A DNA stretch of 64,000 nucleotides from Lucinisca nassula (Eukaryota; Mollusca; Bivalvia; Lucinida; Lucinidae). The translations under genes were made by a program, and so were the position numbers. This document shows positions 1-11,474 of the stretch, one piece after another. How positions within the stretch are numbered: the stretch's first letter is position 1; every line of letters begins with the position of its first letter. The DNA lies in contig OY757011.1 of the NCBI GenBank assembly GCA_963580285.1, positions 99,627,728 to 99,691,727 of the forward strand, in the 5' to 3' direction. Under the pieces are notes generated by a model. The model was not told where the DNA came from, did not search any database, and was given only the letters and a program-made list of their open reading frames with translations.

Positions 1-1710
1 TAAAAAGGATTTCTATGATTTGTCCTTCTGACCTCCTTTCTGACCCGACTTACCCTATATTCGAACTTGATCTAGATATTGTCGAGAAGATGTTTCTGGG
101 AAGGTATGATGATGATTGAACTAAAAGCGTAGGCTTTATAGTGTTAACAAGGTTTTTCTATGATTTGACCTACCGACCTACTTTTTCACCCGGCATGACC
201 CATATTGAAACTTGACCAAGATAGTGTAATGATGATCATTTTGAGCAAGATTGGTGATGATTGTACACAAACTGTGACCCCTAGAGTGTAAACAAGGTTT
301 TTTTTTGTGATTTGACCTACTGGCCTACTTTTTGATCCGACATGAACCATATTCGAACCTGACCGAGTTATTGTCAAGACAATCATTCTGGACAAGTTTG
401 ATGATGATTGGACCAAAAACTGTGACGACCTCTAGAGTGTTCACAAGGTTTTTTCTATGATTCAACCTACTGACATACTGTTTAACCCGATATGACCCAT
501 ATTCAAACTTGACTGTGATATTGTCAGGCTGATCATTCTGAGCAAGTTTGAGGATGATTGGACCAAAACTGACTGTGGCCTCAAGAGTGTTTTTTTTATG
601 ATTTGACCTACTGACCTACTATTTAAACCGACATGACCCGTATTCGAACTTGACCAAGATATTGTCAGGATGATCATTCTGAGCAAGTTTGAGGATGATT
701 GGACCAAAACTGTGGCCTCTAGTGTGTTAACAAGGTGTTTCTATGATTTGTCCTACTGGCCTACTTTTTGACCCGACATGACCCATATTCGAACTTGATC
801 GAGCTATTGTAAGGATTATCATTCTGAGCAAGTTTCATGATGATTGGATTAAGACTGTGGCCCTTAGAGTGTTAACAAGGTTTTTCTGTGATTTGATCTA
901 CTGACCTACCTTTTGACCCGACATGACTATATATATATATATATATTCAAACTTGACCGAGATATTGTCAAGATGATCATTCCGAGCATGTTTGAGGAAG
1001 ATTGGACCAAAACGGTGGCCTTTAGAATGTTAACAAGATGTTTCTATGATTTGACCTACTGGCCCATTTTTGACCCGACATGACCAATATTCGAACTTAA
1101 CCGAGATATTGTCAAGACAATCATTCTGAGCAAGATTGAGAATGATTGGATCAAAACTGTGGCCTCTAGAGTGTTAACAAGGTTTTTCTATGATTTGACC
1201 TACTGACCTAATTTTTAATCCGACATGACCCATATTCGAACTTGAACAAGATATTGTCAAAATTATCATTCTGAGTAAGTTTGAGGATGATTGAACCAAA
1301 ACTGTGGCCCCTAGATTGTTGGCAAGGTTTTTCTATGATTTGACATACTGACGTTCTTTTTGACCAGACTTGACCCATATTTGTTGTTGGCCGAGATATT
1401 GTCAGGATGATCGTTCGGGGCATGTTTGAGGATGATTGGACCAAAACTGTGGCCTCTAGAGTGTTCACAATGTTTTTCTATGATTTGACCTCCTGACCTA
1501 CTTTTTGACCCGACATGACCCATATTCGAACTTCACCGAGATATTATCATTATAATGATCATTCTGACAAATTTGATGATAATTGGATAAAAACTGTGAC
1601 CTCTAGAGTGTTAAGAAGTAAAGTTTACGCACGACGAACGGCGAACGGCAACGCCGGACATCTCACGGCCATAAAAGCTCACCATGACATTCGGTCAGGT
1701 GAGCTAAAAA
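1..1710 (+). mobile_element. Helentron-like element with ~146-bp tandem array (3' part)
   Basis: About eleven diverged copies of a unit near 146 bp run to about 1610; the recurring landmark, a 'caaggtttttctatgatttg'-like phrase, recurs near 150, 296, 444, 590, 732, 877, 1033, 1180, 1325 and 1469. An AT microsatellite (about 927-946) sits in one unit. The array ends in a GC-rich 'acgacgaacggcgaac' stretch and a hairpin (arms 1676-1683 and 1698-1705, AGCTCACC/GGTGAGCT, plus inner TGAC/GTCA) followed by TAAAA. This arrangement is that of non-autonomous Helitron/Helentron elements of bivalves. The left end lies outside the window. Open frames inside it are not genes. Confidence 0.75.
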
Positions 1711-1725
1711 CTATAAGACCTTGAT

Positions 1726-2155
1726 TAATGACACTTGGTACAAACTTTCATCTAGGGATGGCAACTTTAATGCAAGCATCCATATTTGACTTTGACCTGC
1801 ATTTCATGGTTTACTGACTTTGTGAACTATTACGTCAACCATAGCTTTCGCCCTAATGTTCAATTCCTTTTCTCAATAACGATAAGGTTTTTTTTTTTTT
1901 GTTTTTGGTTTTGGTTTTACGGCCCTTTCAAGATTATTTCACTCATATCGAGTCGATCGTTAATCAGAGGCGAAAACCGGAGTACCCGGAGAAAAAGCAC
2001 CTGATCTTCCGTTGCAGAACTTGGCGTCTCGCATCAGTAACGATAATAGCTTCATAAATGATAACTGGTACAAACGTGCATCAAGGGATACCAACTTTAA
2101 CACAATCATCCGCATTTGACCTTGACTTAAATTTCATGGTTCACTGACTTTGTGA
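1726..2155. repeat. Direct repeat pair (~100 bp) flanking a SINE
   Basis: A segment of about 100 bp at 1726-1828 recurs at about 2055-2155 with roughly 80% identity; both end in 'tggttyactgactttgtgaa'. They look like two units of an older tandem repeat, separated by the SINE at 1884-2035. Function unknown. Confidence 0.6.
1884..2035 (-). mobile_element. SINE S2, tRNA-Lys-derived, 5'-truncated
   Basis: Reverse copy of the family seen complete at 16576-16825: the tail region with 'acggccctttcaag', 'actccggttttcgcc' (as complement) and a poly-A/T end is present, the tRNA-like head is missing. A target-site duplication, (a/g)taacgataa, lies on both sides (about 1875-1884 and 2037-2046). Confidence 0.75.
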
Positions 2156-2499
2156 AGATTTCGGCCCCACATAGACTTCGGTGGAATTCTGGTTTATCTG
2201 GTAAATGTATGTTGCGTGTAATAGCGAGCAAATACAGCACAGCTTCACTGTGCAGAACATGGAATAGATATACCTTAATTATCAATAATCCCATTCACTC
2301 TTCCCCACCCCACCCCTTCCCCCGACTTTGCGATATGACTGACCATCAGTGCCTTGAACTTTCTCTTCTCGAACAAATCTCCACGGGAATAAGGGTGCTC
2401 TAGGCAATGAAATTCGACTGTGTTCACGCCTATTTAAATATACTGAGAATCCCCCCCCCCCGTCACACACACACACATACACACACCAAAAACGAAAAA
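2156..2499. other. No gene seen; C-run and CA microsatellite
   Basis: No coding signal was found. A run of C (about 2451-2461) is followed by a short (CA)n tract (about 2464-2486). The rest is unique-looking sequence without recognised features. Confidence 0.5.
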
Positions 2500-2683
2500 A
2501 AAAATGAAAAAGTTCAGATGAAAAATTCTGATATTTTTCATATTTCTGTTCTGCTCAAAACAAAGATTGTGATGTTTTTGAGCAAAAATTGGACCAATTA
2601 TAATGTATACAACTGTAAACCAAGTTTTACATAATAAGAGCGTCAAAATTATTAAATTATATAGGCGTATTTTCGTGATGTTG
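2500..2683. mobile_element. Degenerate A-type MITE
   Basis: Contains A-family landmarks in order: 'atgaaaaattctgatatttttc', a 'ctgctcaaaac.aagattgtg' stretch and a terminal 'taggcgtattttcgtgatg'. The central hairpin is lost. Confidence 0.5.
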
Positions 2684-2947
2684 AGAAAAACTTTTTTGTT
2701 ATGAATGCTCTGTATGCTGGATATTTGGGTTTTTTTAAATGTTTTTTTTTTCTTATTTTCCCAGTAAACAGGATTTGGCATTTCATGCAAATTGCTTGAC
2801 ATGTCAAATCCTGTTTTTTTTGTTTTTTTTGGGGGGGGCTGGGGTTTATATAAGGCCGCCAAATATAAATGATTTGTCGACTGCCGACCAGATGATTAGC
2901 TCAGAGAGGAGTGGTAAATGGTAAAACCTTACACTACTCATTTTCAG

Positions 2948-4299
2948 GTACATCAACATGTTCCCGCCTATGACATCTTCCCTAAGCCTAGATGCTTATC
3001 TGCTAAGATTTGGTCATCCGATACGAACCTTCAGGAAAGTCCGACAATCCGCGGAATCACGAGAGAATCGGCGATTACGGAAAAGAACAAAGACGTTTCT
3101 GATAACTCTTGTTGCGGAAGTACTACGTGAACGGCTTCGTCAAGCTGCAGAAGCCGACGGAAAGTCTATTCAAGACTATCTTCAGAAAAACCAGTGGAAT
3201 ATTTTGAAAGCGACCGGAAATAATCAGTTGCTAATCGACCTTGTCTATCCGAGGGTATCCGAATCATTGACCTTGTCTAGATGGGGTCCTCTTCTGACAT
3301 GCTTAATACTGAGAGCGGTAAAATGTTTAACTGAGGAGGAACTCGCCGAAGTTAAAGTGGTAGATAGGTTATGCAGGAAATACATTACAAAATATAAGTG
3401 CAGTAGGCGTAAGGGACTAAAACAAGTAAAACAAGACTGGAAAACAGTATGTAGCTGTTCCCAAAAACTGGCCAATTCAGCAAGAAATGCCAAGCTGATT
3501 AAATCAGTCAGAAACTTTATTGATGAAGCTGCATTACAACCAACAGATAGTGATAAAAGACCGCGCTCGGCACCAGCTCGTATGAACAGGAAAGCGGAAG
3601 CTGCGAATATACCATCCAAACGAAGACCAGCCACAGCTAACTTATCACGTGACAAAATGGCGACCAATCGCACTGCAGATGAACAACTTCACTTGGATTT
3701 CTTACGACAACGCCAAATGAATTACCGCTCACCTAAACAGTTAATTATGCCAATAACCATCAACGAAATTATAGGAGATGACAAAGAGATTCTAGACAGC
3801 ACAAAAGATGGCAGGGATATGAATGGTTTTACTCCGAAAATAAAGAAATGGACTGCGGAAAAATCGGTAGCAATTCGCAGTAAAAAGGTAGACAAAGCCG
3901 CTCTTGAGGCAAGAATAAGAAAATTTTGCGGCAGAATTCAAAGTCCTGTTCGGATTCCGAGAACAGCTGCTGACATTAGTCCCACACAAAAGCCCTTTAG
4001 ATTAAAACCTCTAAAATTACCTTCAACGGCTCATACTTCAGAAAGAGGACTTGTCGCAAGTGCACTGCCACGAGTAGTTGTCAAAGGATCAGCAGCTGAA
4101 CCATACCCGGAGAAAATGACATATACAAATGAGAAATCGCCCAGCCAGCAAGAGATACGTCAACCGGTTGTTGGTGAAAAGCACACCAGAACTCATTATC
4201 AAACGTCTAAAACTGTATCTTCAGGGCTACGTTCTGGTACCAGTCCAGATCCAATGCGAAACCGACCGGTGAAAATGTCAACAACTACCACGAAACAAG
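2948..4299 (+). CDS. Coding exon A of an unrecognised ankyrin-type gene
   Basis: The exon follows a 3' splice site (ttttcag, ending 2947); the first in-frame ATG is at 2958, with an in-frame stop upstream at 2922-2924, so this can be the first coding exon. Reading is open for 447 codons plus one base to a donor AAG|GTTTGA at 4299/4300; beyond it the frame runs into a poly-T/G tract that codes implausible phenylalanine and glycine runs. The product is basic and Lys/Arg-rich, with a predicted helical segment at about residues 40-190 and a low-complexity second half holding RPRSAPAR- and RRPATA-like motifs (about residues 200-230). I do not recognise the family. The phase-1 end matches the acceptor of the exon at 11475, giving a glycine across the junction. 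Further 5' exons cannot be excluded. Confidence 0.7.
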
Positions 4300-4304
4300 G
4301 TTTG

Positions 4305-4530
4305 AATGAACGTTTCTTTTTTTTTTTTCTTGGGGGTGGGGAGGGGGTAGGTGAGGCGCAGTTGTCATGTATCTTACGTCACGAGGGCGTCAAACTGATA
4401 TTTGGAGCAGGGCCTCATGGAAGATTAACTATTATCATGTATGTGCTAAATTTACTTATCCTCTACAAATAAAGTCTTTACTTACTTTCTCAGTTACTCA
4501 GGTAAGGGAAGAGGGGGGGGGGGGGGGGGG
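4305..4530 (+). repeat. Low-complexity T/G tracts and retroposon-like 3' tail
   Basis: Intronic stretch with a T-run then G-rich sequence (4315-4350), an AATAAA signal (4468-4473) followed by a TTAC-rich tail, and a G-run (about 4511-4530). The AATAAA plus short-repeat tail resembles the 3' end of a retroposon, but its family was not identified. Confidence 0.35.
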
Positions 4531-4550
4531 AAGCTGCTATTTCTTCACTT

Positions 4551-4955
4551 TCATTCATTTTCCTCTTTCGCCCCTGTCCATTCTTTTTCATCTCCTCAGC
4601 TATATCTTCTGTCTATGTTCCCTCTTGAATAACCCATTACGAAACACGCCTATACAAATACATTGTAACCTTTATCGCCGAAAAAATGAAAATTTAGTGA
4701 TGAAAAATTGCGATAATTTTCTAATTTCTGCTCAAAATATAGATGGTGGGTACTAGTGAGAACCGCCTCATCGAGGCGATTCGAACGAGTACCCACAATC
4801 TATATTTTAGAGCAGAAATAAGAAAAATAAGGTTTACCCCAGTAAACCCCAGTTTTATAAAATAAAAGTGGGGTTCAAGGGGTTCAAACTTATATAGGCA
4901 TGTTTTCGTGATGCCACAATGGTTGACATGTCGTTCAACCCTAATACAATCTATC
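4551..4955 (+). mobile_element. LINE 3' UTR remnant, split by a MITE
   Basis: The pyrimidine-rich segment 4551-4634 resembles 57935-57990, and the segment 4914-4955 ('ggttgacatgtcgtt') resembles 58395-58435. Together they form one LINE 3' end interrupted by the A-type MITE at 4635-4913. The end motif is the one shared with the SINE tails. Confidence 0.55.
4635..4913. mobile_element. A-type MITE, near complete
   Basis: The terminal inverted repeat reads CATTACGAAA-ACGCCTATA at the left and its complement TATAGGC-TGTTTTCGTGATG at the right. The central palindrome (about 4746-4796) contains GAACCGCCTC and GAGGCG-TTC arms. Inserted in a LINE remnant, which fixes both borders. No transposase is encoded. 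Confidence 0.8.
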
Positions 4956-5059
4956 AATGAAAAATGAGGAACGTTGCGAGAAAATTCATTACAAAATGTG
5001 CTTTATAACACTGACTGATCTAAGCCTTCGCTGTCTGCATGAAATTTCAACCTCGAACA

Positions 5060-5309
5060 CATTACGAAAACACGCCTATACAAATACATTGTAAATTTTA
5101 CCACGGACACGAAAACTTAAAGATGAAAAATTGTGAATGTTTCTTATTTCTGCTCAAAATATAGATAGTGGGTACAGGAGTTCGTGTACCCACAATCTAT
5201 ATTTTAGAGCAGAAATAAGAAAAATAAGGTTTATCCCTGCACTCCCAGTTTTACTGTTTAAAATTGGGGTTCAAGGGAATCAGAATTATAAAGGCGTGTT
5301 TTCGTTATG
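5060..5309. mobile_element. A-type MITE lacking the central GC hairpin
   Basis: Both termini are intact (CATTACGAAAACACGCCTATA and the complement ending CGTTATG) and the AT-rich subterminal arms match the other copies. The centre is shortened to a hairpin of about 26 bp at 5168-5193 (gtgggtac...gtacccac) without the GAACCGCCTC palindrome. It looks like a core-deletion derivative. Confidence 0.75.
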
Positions 5310-5365
5310 AAGCAGGAATGGCGCTGGTTGACGTTGTAGTCTTAGAGACAGGTTTTGACGCGGCA

Positions 5366-5800
5366 CTTTAATGATTTATTTGTTTAGATTAGACAGTCCA
5401 GTCAACCCTGTATTGGCATATCGAGCCGGTCAGTTTACCCAATAACACTCTTCTGGGTGGTCTCATTCTTTCTTCCAGTTTCGCCGGGGACACATACGGT
5501 GTACGTTATATAGACTCCTGATTTGCAGAATGAACGCCTACACCGTAATCATGTAATTACGGTACGGAAGGGGATGACTCTCCTGCACAGGGGGCCTCCG
5601 GTTAACATTCCGATCCGAAGGAGGGCGCGCTGCATGACATGTCAATGGAGCGTGTTCGGACACCGAAATGTTATCACCGCTGCCGGGGATCGAACCGGGG
5701 GCCTCTGGCATCAGAGGCAAGTACACTAACCACTGAGCTATCACGCTCCTGATGGTGGCACATAAGTGAATAGTCAGTACAGTGAGCAGAAACACAGACA
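5366..5800 (-). mobile_element. SINE S5, tRNA-like head, with S3-type tail fragment
   Basis: Read on the minus strand, a tRNA-like head (about 5760 to 5680) has an A-box-like 'TAGCTCAGTGGTTAG' and a B box 'GGTTCGATCC'. The body continues to about 5426, and an S3-like tail ('gagccggtcagtttacc', read on plus) lies at 5366-5425. Related body sequence recurs at 41560-41760 and 42205-42300. The head lacks proper tRNA pairing and is not a functional tRNA. Confidence 0.5.
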
Positions 5801-6227
5801 GAAACTGACAACTGCTCTTCATGAAGGGAGGGAGTGAATGACCATAGAAAAAAATTATGACAACTTTAATGAATGTTTTGGTGTAATAGGACTATTCTAT
5901 GATTCCGGAACAGATTAATTTTCTAATCTTTGTGATTTTAGTATCGACTTTGCTATTGCATGATAGAATTCAATGAATATATTACAACAAAATATTTTTG
6001 AAAACACTAGGTCATCTGGTTTTAGGAGACAAGACAGTTCCAAATTTCTGATTTCCTTATATGGTCATTTTAAAAATAAATACAATACATGTATTTTCAA
6101 CATGTCGCTTATGATAAATTTGAAAATGCGTTTTAAAATTTTGTCAATATGGAACTTACGGAATGGCTTAGAGTCACTTTTGACTTTGAACCTTATGGAC
6201 TACTTATGGACAGAACTTCAAGCTCCT

Positions 6228-6366
6228 GTGGTTAGAACCGCCTCACTGAGGTGCTTCGAACGAGCATTTCACACCCTATGTTTGCAGTATAAATAAGAAA
6301 CAAATATCAGAAATGTAGCCATTTTGGAGATGTGAAAAAAATGCACTGTGTCGCACGGGTGTGTCA
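6228..6366. mobile_element. B-type MITE, right half
   Basis: Starts within the central palindrome (degenerate, 'ttagaaccgcctcactgagg') and runs through 'cctatgtttgcagtataaataag' and 'gtcgcacgggtgtgt'. It abuts an A-type copy directly; the left half is missing. Confidence 0.65.
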
Positions 6367-6617
6367 TCACGATAACACGCCTATATAGTTTTAAACCCCT
6401 TGATAGTAAAACTGGGGTTTAAAGGGATAAACCTTATTTTTCTTATTTCTGCTCTAAAATATAGATGGTGGGTACCCGTTAGAACCGCCTCGTTGAGGCG
6501 GTTCTTAGGGGTACCCACAATCTATATTTTGAGTAGAAACAAGAAAAATATCACAGTTTTTCATCTGAAAATTTTCGTTTTTTCCTTGGTAAAGTTTACA
6601 ATGCATGAATCGTAATG
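6365..6617. mobile_element. A-type MITE, near complete
   Basis: Terminus CATCACGATAACACGCCTATA at left and a degraded complement ending CGTAATG at right. Central palindrome at about 6471-6518, with GAACCGCCTCGTTGAGGCGGTTC in the middle. Confidence 0.75.
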
Positions 6618-7160
6618 GATGTTTGGAGAAGGTATTATGTGATATGAATATATACCAATAACATGGGTAAACATCACTGTATTCGGCGATTTCTGCATAA
6701 TAATTGGCTTTGTTAACTCCATTTAGAACAATAGTTACTGCAAATTCTTAATTGAGATCTGTGGCTGTTACACACGTCCATATTTACTGGCACACTAATA
6801 CAACATTGTGTCATTTGACTTTTCAATCCTAGAACAAAAACAAGCTAAAAGTGGTTTGTTATACGTTTGTTTTCTTTCGGTGGATCGGATACCACGACGC
6901 ACGTGCATATGTTATTGCGTTGCCAAGAACAGAGATTACATTGTAGCACTACTCGCTATAAATAGTACCCCTTAGAAATATGGTTGATAACAAAAGTCTA
7001 GAAAAAACTGAACATGTAAAGATATCAAATGCAACCTTTGTTGAGTCTTCAGTGCTTTTTTATATTCAATCCGACTTTTTGATTGCAATTGCAATTGAGG
7101 CTTCTACAAGAACACTTTGGAAATACAAGGGTTAAAGGGAATGCAGCCGTATATTTTCCC
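6618..7160. other. No gene or recognised repeat
   Basis: AT-rich intronic sequence of the gene spanning 2.9-12.2 kb. No coding or repeat landmarks were recognised. Confidence 0.5.
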
Positions 7161-7172
7161 ACCATTTATGCC

Positions 7173-7445
7173 GCCGGCCTCGGTAGCTCAATCGGATGCA
7201 CGTATGACTGTTGATCAGGAGGACGTGGGTTTGATACCTGCCGGGGTCGGCAACATTCTTTCGTGGAGATTGATCATGAAATCTTTTCTGCGGCCATTCT
7301 CTCCCTTCCACTGATTCAAGAAGGGCAGTTGTCAGTCGTACGTATACGCCTGCCCAGGATAAGTGTGGATAGGTAAACTGGCCGCCTCAAAAATGACCTA
7401 AAATAGTGTTTCCTGGGCCGTTAAACTCCAATACAAACAAATAAA
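7173..7445 (+). mobile_element. SINE S3, full length, with target-site duplication
   Basis: A perfect 12-bp duplication 'accatttatgcc' lies at 7161-7172 and 7446-7457. The head has an A-box-like 'GGTAGCTCAATCGG' and a degenerate B box 'GGGTTTGATACC'. The central domain and the tail 'gggccgttaaactccaatac' match the other S3 copies. Confidence 0.9.
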
Positions 7446-7518
7446 ACCATTTATGCCAGTTGACATCTTTGTTCCTTTCATATAAATTGAACCCCTCTGA
7501 AGAAAGGTCTACTATTAA

Positions 7519-7728
7519 GCGTTACGAAAACACGCCTATACAAATGTATTGGAAGATTTTACCACCCAAAAAGGAAAATTTCCAGATAAAAAAATCTGAT
7601 ATTTTTCTTATTTTTGCTCAAAACATAGATTGCGGGGACTCGATAGAATCGCCTCGACGAGGCGGTTCTATCGAGTACCCACAATCTATGTTTTTGAGCA
7701 GAAATAAGAAAAATAATGTTTACCCCTG
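7519..7728. mobile_element. A-type MITE, right end truncated
   Basis: Left terminus CGTTACGAAAACACGCCTATA and a central palindrome at about 7635-7681 (gaatcgcctcgacgaggcg core). It breaks off after 'aataatgtttacccctg'. Confidence 0.7.
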
Positions 7729-7901
7729 AAAATTATTACAAGGAGACCTTACGTTCAATTTCTTAGGTACTACGCCCACTATTAGAGGGGCCTATTTATT
7801 GCAAATTTAATCTCTTTTATAGAAGAAAACTACTGATAAGAGAGAAACAAGAGGACGATGATGGCCCTATAACGCTCACATGAGCTAAGAGATTAACATG
7901 T

Positions 7902-8207
7902 CTGTTTGTTTTGTTTGATTTGAGGTTTAACATCCCCGTCAACACTGTAAAGGTCATTTTGGAGACGTTGCTTCCAATTTTGTTGGACTTTTACCCGACA
8001 TTGAGATGAAATGACATCTCTAGCCCTGTCACCCAATGAAACCAATAGGGTTTATTAGCATGGACGGTCCGCCTCGCACCGCGGTTCCTGGGCAGGCTTA
8101 GATCCTCTAAGCGGTTTACCAGTACTACTGTGCGGGCCGGATTCAGCTCTACGTGGAAGCATCATGCAGCCCATATATTTCTTCAAGCCCCTGTGGGCGG
8201 GGCCGTA
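7902..8207 (-). mobile_element. SINE S4, full length, with target-site duplication
   Basis: Flanked by a perfect 13-bp duplication 'gagattaacatgt' (7889-7901 and 8208-8220). Reverse orientation: tail complement 'gatttgaggtttaac' at the left, head complement 'cttcaagccc' at the right. Inserted near the 5' end of the Helentron-like element. Confidence 0.9.
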
Positions 8208-9351
8208 GAGATTAACATGTAGGTCCCAGGGCGATGCAATATTTTGACCGGGGTCTATAATTTGAACAATCTAAGCAGAGGTCACTGAATGAAGCTTAAC
8301 ATCGAATATCAAAGGCATGGGCCTTCTGGTTTCGGACAAGAAGATTTTTAAAGTTTTCTCTATAGAAGTCTATGTAATACCAGTGGGTCCAAGGACGGGG
8401 CCATTTTTGGCCACCATGCTATGATTTGAACGATCAGGGTACAGGTCTATTAGATGAAGCTTCCTACCAAATATCAAAGACCTGGGCCTTCTGGTTTCAG
8501 ACAAGAAGATTTTTTTATGTGTTCCCTATATAAGCCTATATAAAACCGTTTTTGGCCCCAGGGTTATAATTTGAACAACCTTGGTAGAGGTCCACTAGAT
8601 GAAGCTTCAAACCAAATATCTAAGACCTGGGCCTTCTGGTTTCAGACAAGAAGATTTTTTAAGGTTTTCCCTCTATAAGCTTATATAAAACCAGCGGGCC
8701 CCGGTGCAGGAGCATTTTTCTCCCCAGGGCTATAATCTGAAAAGTCTTTGTAGAGGTCCAATAAATGAAGCTTCAGACAAAATACCATAGAACTGAGCTT
8801 TCTGGTCTTCACAATATAAGCCTGTATAAAACTAGTGGGCCCCGGCCTGGGGGTATTTTTAATCCCAGAGCTATAAATTGAACAATCTTGGTAGAGGTTC
8901 ACTAGATGAAGCTTCATATCAAATATCAAAGACCCGGGCCTTCTGGTTTCAGGAAAGAAGATTTTTAAAGGTTTTCCCTATATTAGCCTTTGTAAAACCA
9001 GTGGGCCCCGGCGCGGAGGCGTTTTTGACCCCATGGCTATAATATGAACAATCTTAGTAGAGGTCCACTAGATGAAGCTTCATACCAAATATCAAAGACC
9101 TGGGCCTTCTGGTTTCAGACAAGAAGATTTTTAAAGGTTTCCCCTATATAAGCCTATTTATCACCAGTGGGTCCCGGCACGGGGGCATTATTGGCCCCAG
9201 GGCTATAATTTGAACAATCTTGGTAAAGGTCCATTAGATGAAGCTTCATACCAAATGTCAAAGACCTGGGCCTTCTGGTTTCAGAGAAGAAGATTTTTAA
9301 AGGTTTTCACTATATAAGCCCAAATGTCAAAAACCATGGCTTTCTGGTTTC

Positions 9352-9869
9352 TCTGTCTCTGGTCGGGCTCATCGGAGTCTTACTGTTGGTTTTCTTTTGC
9401 TCCAGCATTTCAGTGGTTTCTTGCTGTCGAGTCCTCACCGTTGTCTCACCTCTGTGGTTCTTTGATTTTTGTGTTCACGGAGATGTTGCACTGATGAGTT
9501 AGGAGGCCTTCATGCGGACTGAACAAATTATTTGTCTAAATCGCGACGGAAGTAAGGGCGAGGATTGTGGCCACGTAAAATCGATTTAAGCCCCCAGTGG
9601 AAATCTTCCACTGACCGTTCCAAGGCGGCTCTTCTGTGGCGATTTATTTATGTTGTTGTTTGTTACTTACTGTGTGTATCACTTGTGTCTTTTGGTTTTG
9701 GATGGCCATATGGCCATTTTGTGGGAAAGTAACTGTCCTTATGGCCTTCCTTTGTTTAGGTTTCCATTATGGTCTAGTCGCTTAATGTTTGTATTTCTTT
9801 CCCTTTGGTGTCTTTTATGGGTGGAGTAAGTTAATTGTATCAATTCCTGATCTTTGTTTTACTTCTACT
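9352..9869 (+). mobile_element. Retroelement-like insertion sharing a 3' module with 60944-61176
   Basis: It splits a tandem unit (…ggtttc | insertion | ttcagacaag…), with tttc at both borders. The last ~237 bp (9632-9868) are about 95% identical to 60944-61176, where the right border with the host repeat is the same. The first 280 bp are not recognised. No open frame was found. Confidence 0.55.
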
Positions 9870-11474
9870 TTTCAGACAAGAAGATTTTTAAAGGTTTTTC
9901 CCTTATAAATCTATGTAAAACAAGTTGGCCCCGGGGCGGAGCCAGTTTTCACCCCTGGGCAATAATCTTGGTAGAGGTCTACTAGGTGAAGCTACATACC
10001 AAATATCAAAGACTTGGGCCTTCAGGATTCAGACAAGAAGATATTTAAAGGTTTTTCCCTTATAAGTCTATGAAACACCAGTGGGTCCCGGCGCGGGGCC
10101 ATTATTGGCCCCTTGGTTAAAATTTGAACAATCTTGGTATAAGTCCATCAGATGAAGCTCCATACCAAATATCAAAGATCTGGGCCTTCTGGATTCAGAG
10201 AAGAAGATTATTTAAAGGTTTTCCCTATATAAGCCCATGTAAAACCGGTTTGCCCCGGGGCGGGGTCGTTTTTGGCCCCAGGGCTATACTTTGAACAATC
10301 TAGGTAGAGGTCCACTAGATGAAGCTTCATAAAAAATATCAAAGACCTTGGCCTTCTGGTTTTCAGACAAGAAGATTTTTATATGTATTCCCTATATAAG
10401 CCTATGTAAAACCAATGGGCCCCGGCACGGGGGCGTTTTTGGCCCCAGGGCTATAATTTGAACAATCTAGGTAGATGAAGCTTCATACAAAATATCAAAG
10501 ACCTTGGCCTTCTGGTTTCAGACAAGAAGATTTTTATATGTTTTCCCTATATAAGCCTATGTAAAACCAGTTTGCCCCGGGGCGGGGTCGTTTTTGGCCC
10601 CAGGGCTATAATTTGAACAATCTAGGTAGAGGTCCACTAGATGAAGCTTCATACCAAATATCAAAGACCTGGGCCTTCTGGTTTATGACAAGAAGATTTT
10701 TTAAAGTTTTTCCCTATATAAGCCTATGTAAAACCAATGGGCCCGGGCACGGGGGCGTTTTTGGCCCCAGGGCTATAATTTGAACAATCTAGGTAGAGGT
10801 CCACTAGATGAAGCTTCATACAAAATATCAAATACCTTGGCCTTCTGGTTTCAGACAAGAAGATTTTTAAAGGTTTTCCCTAAATAAGCTTATGTAAAAC
10901 CAGTGGGCCCTGGCGCGGGGCCAGTTTTGGCCCCAGGGCTTTAATTTGAACAATCTTGGTAGAGGTCTACTAGGTGAAGCTTCAGACAAGAAGATTTTTA
11001 AAGTTTTTATCCTTTTTTCCCCTTTTTGTTGCCATGGCAACCAGAGTTTTGCATGGAATGGAGTTCTTTGAAGAACTTTGAGACAGGACCATACAAAGAT
11101 CATTTCTGCTAAGTTTGGTTCAAATCCATCCAGTGGTTTAGGAGGAGATGTTGTTTAAAGGAAAATGTGAACGGACATACAGACGACGACGACGACGACG
11201 GACGGTGAGTGATCACAATAGCTCCGCCGGAGCCTTCGGATCAGGTGAGCTAAAAATGATTGAAAGAGTTCCTCTCCCTTGTAATCCATTCCCTGTCCCT
11301 CAGTTTTATATAAATCTTAATTTTCTCGACAAACATGAAAGCTATTTGATATGTATCTTGCATGAACTATCAATTTTTTTCATTGCATCATCTAAATTGT
11401 CAATAGTTTGTTTGCTATTTTCTCTTGAAATCGTGTTGTTTCGTTTTAATGATAATCTTCATGTTTTATTTTAG

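Larger units (their letters stand above)
7846..11252 (+). mobile_element. Helentron-like element with ~165-bp tandem array
   Basis: The 5' end reads ACAAGAGGACGATGATGGCCC, with a short subterminal inverted repeat, then CGCTCACATGAGCT, which resembles an arm of the 3' hairpin. Units of about 165-170 bp (landmark 'gatgaagcttcataccaaat', e.g. near 9072 and 9237) fill 8230-11000. The 3' end has a CGA-repeat stretch, 'tgatcacaata' and a hairpin at 11220-11251 ending GGTGAGCT, then AAAA. It is interrupted by a SINE (7902-8207) and a retroelement piece (9352-9869). Intronic in the 2.9-12.2 kb gene. Confidence 0.8.

Noticed and set aside
1..1640. CRISPR array
   Set aside because: The repeats are long head-to-tail units without spacers, in a eukaryotic context.
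2843..2860. TATA box for the exon A gene (tttatataagg)
   Set aside because: It lies ~100 bp upstream of an internal-looking acceptor, so a start site there would conflict with the splice signal; too weak to annotate.
4300..4472. Extension of the exon A frame to a stop at 4472
   Set aside because: It runs through T- and G-homopolymers giving Phe/Gly runs, and a donor with phase matching exon B lies just before; treated as intron.
5538..5822. 94-codon open frame on the minus strand
   Set aside because: It overlaps the S5 tRNA-like head (PGSIPGSGDN is the usual product of a translated B box); SINE sequence, not a gene.
9484..9520. Second hammerhead ribozyme at a CTGATGAG
   Set aside because: No GAAA follows at a suitable distance and no stem II or stem I pairing was found.
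9352..9869. Solo LTR reading (TG...CA ends)
   Set aside because: TG and CA can be found near the borders, but the second copy of the 3' module lacks that structure and no 4-6 bp duplication fits better than tttc.
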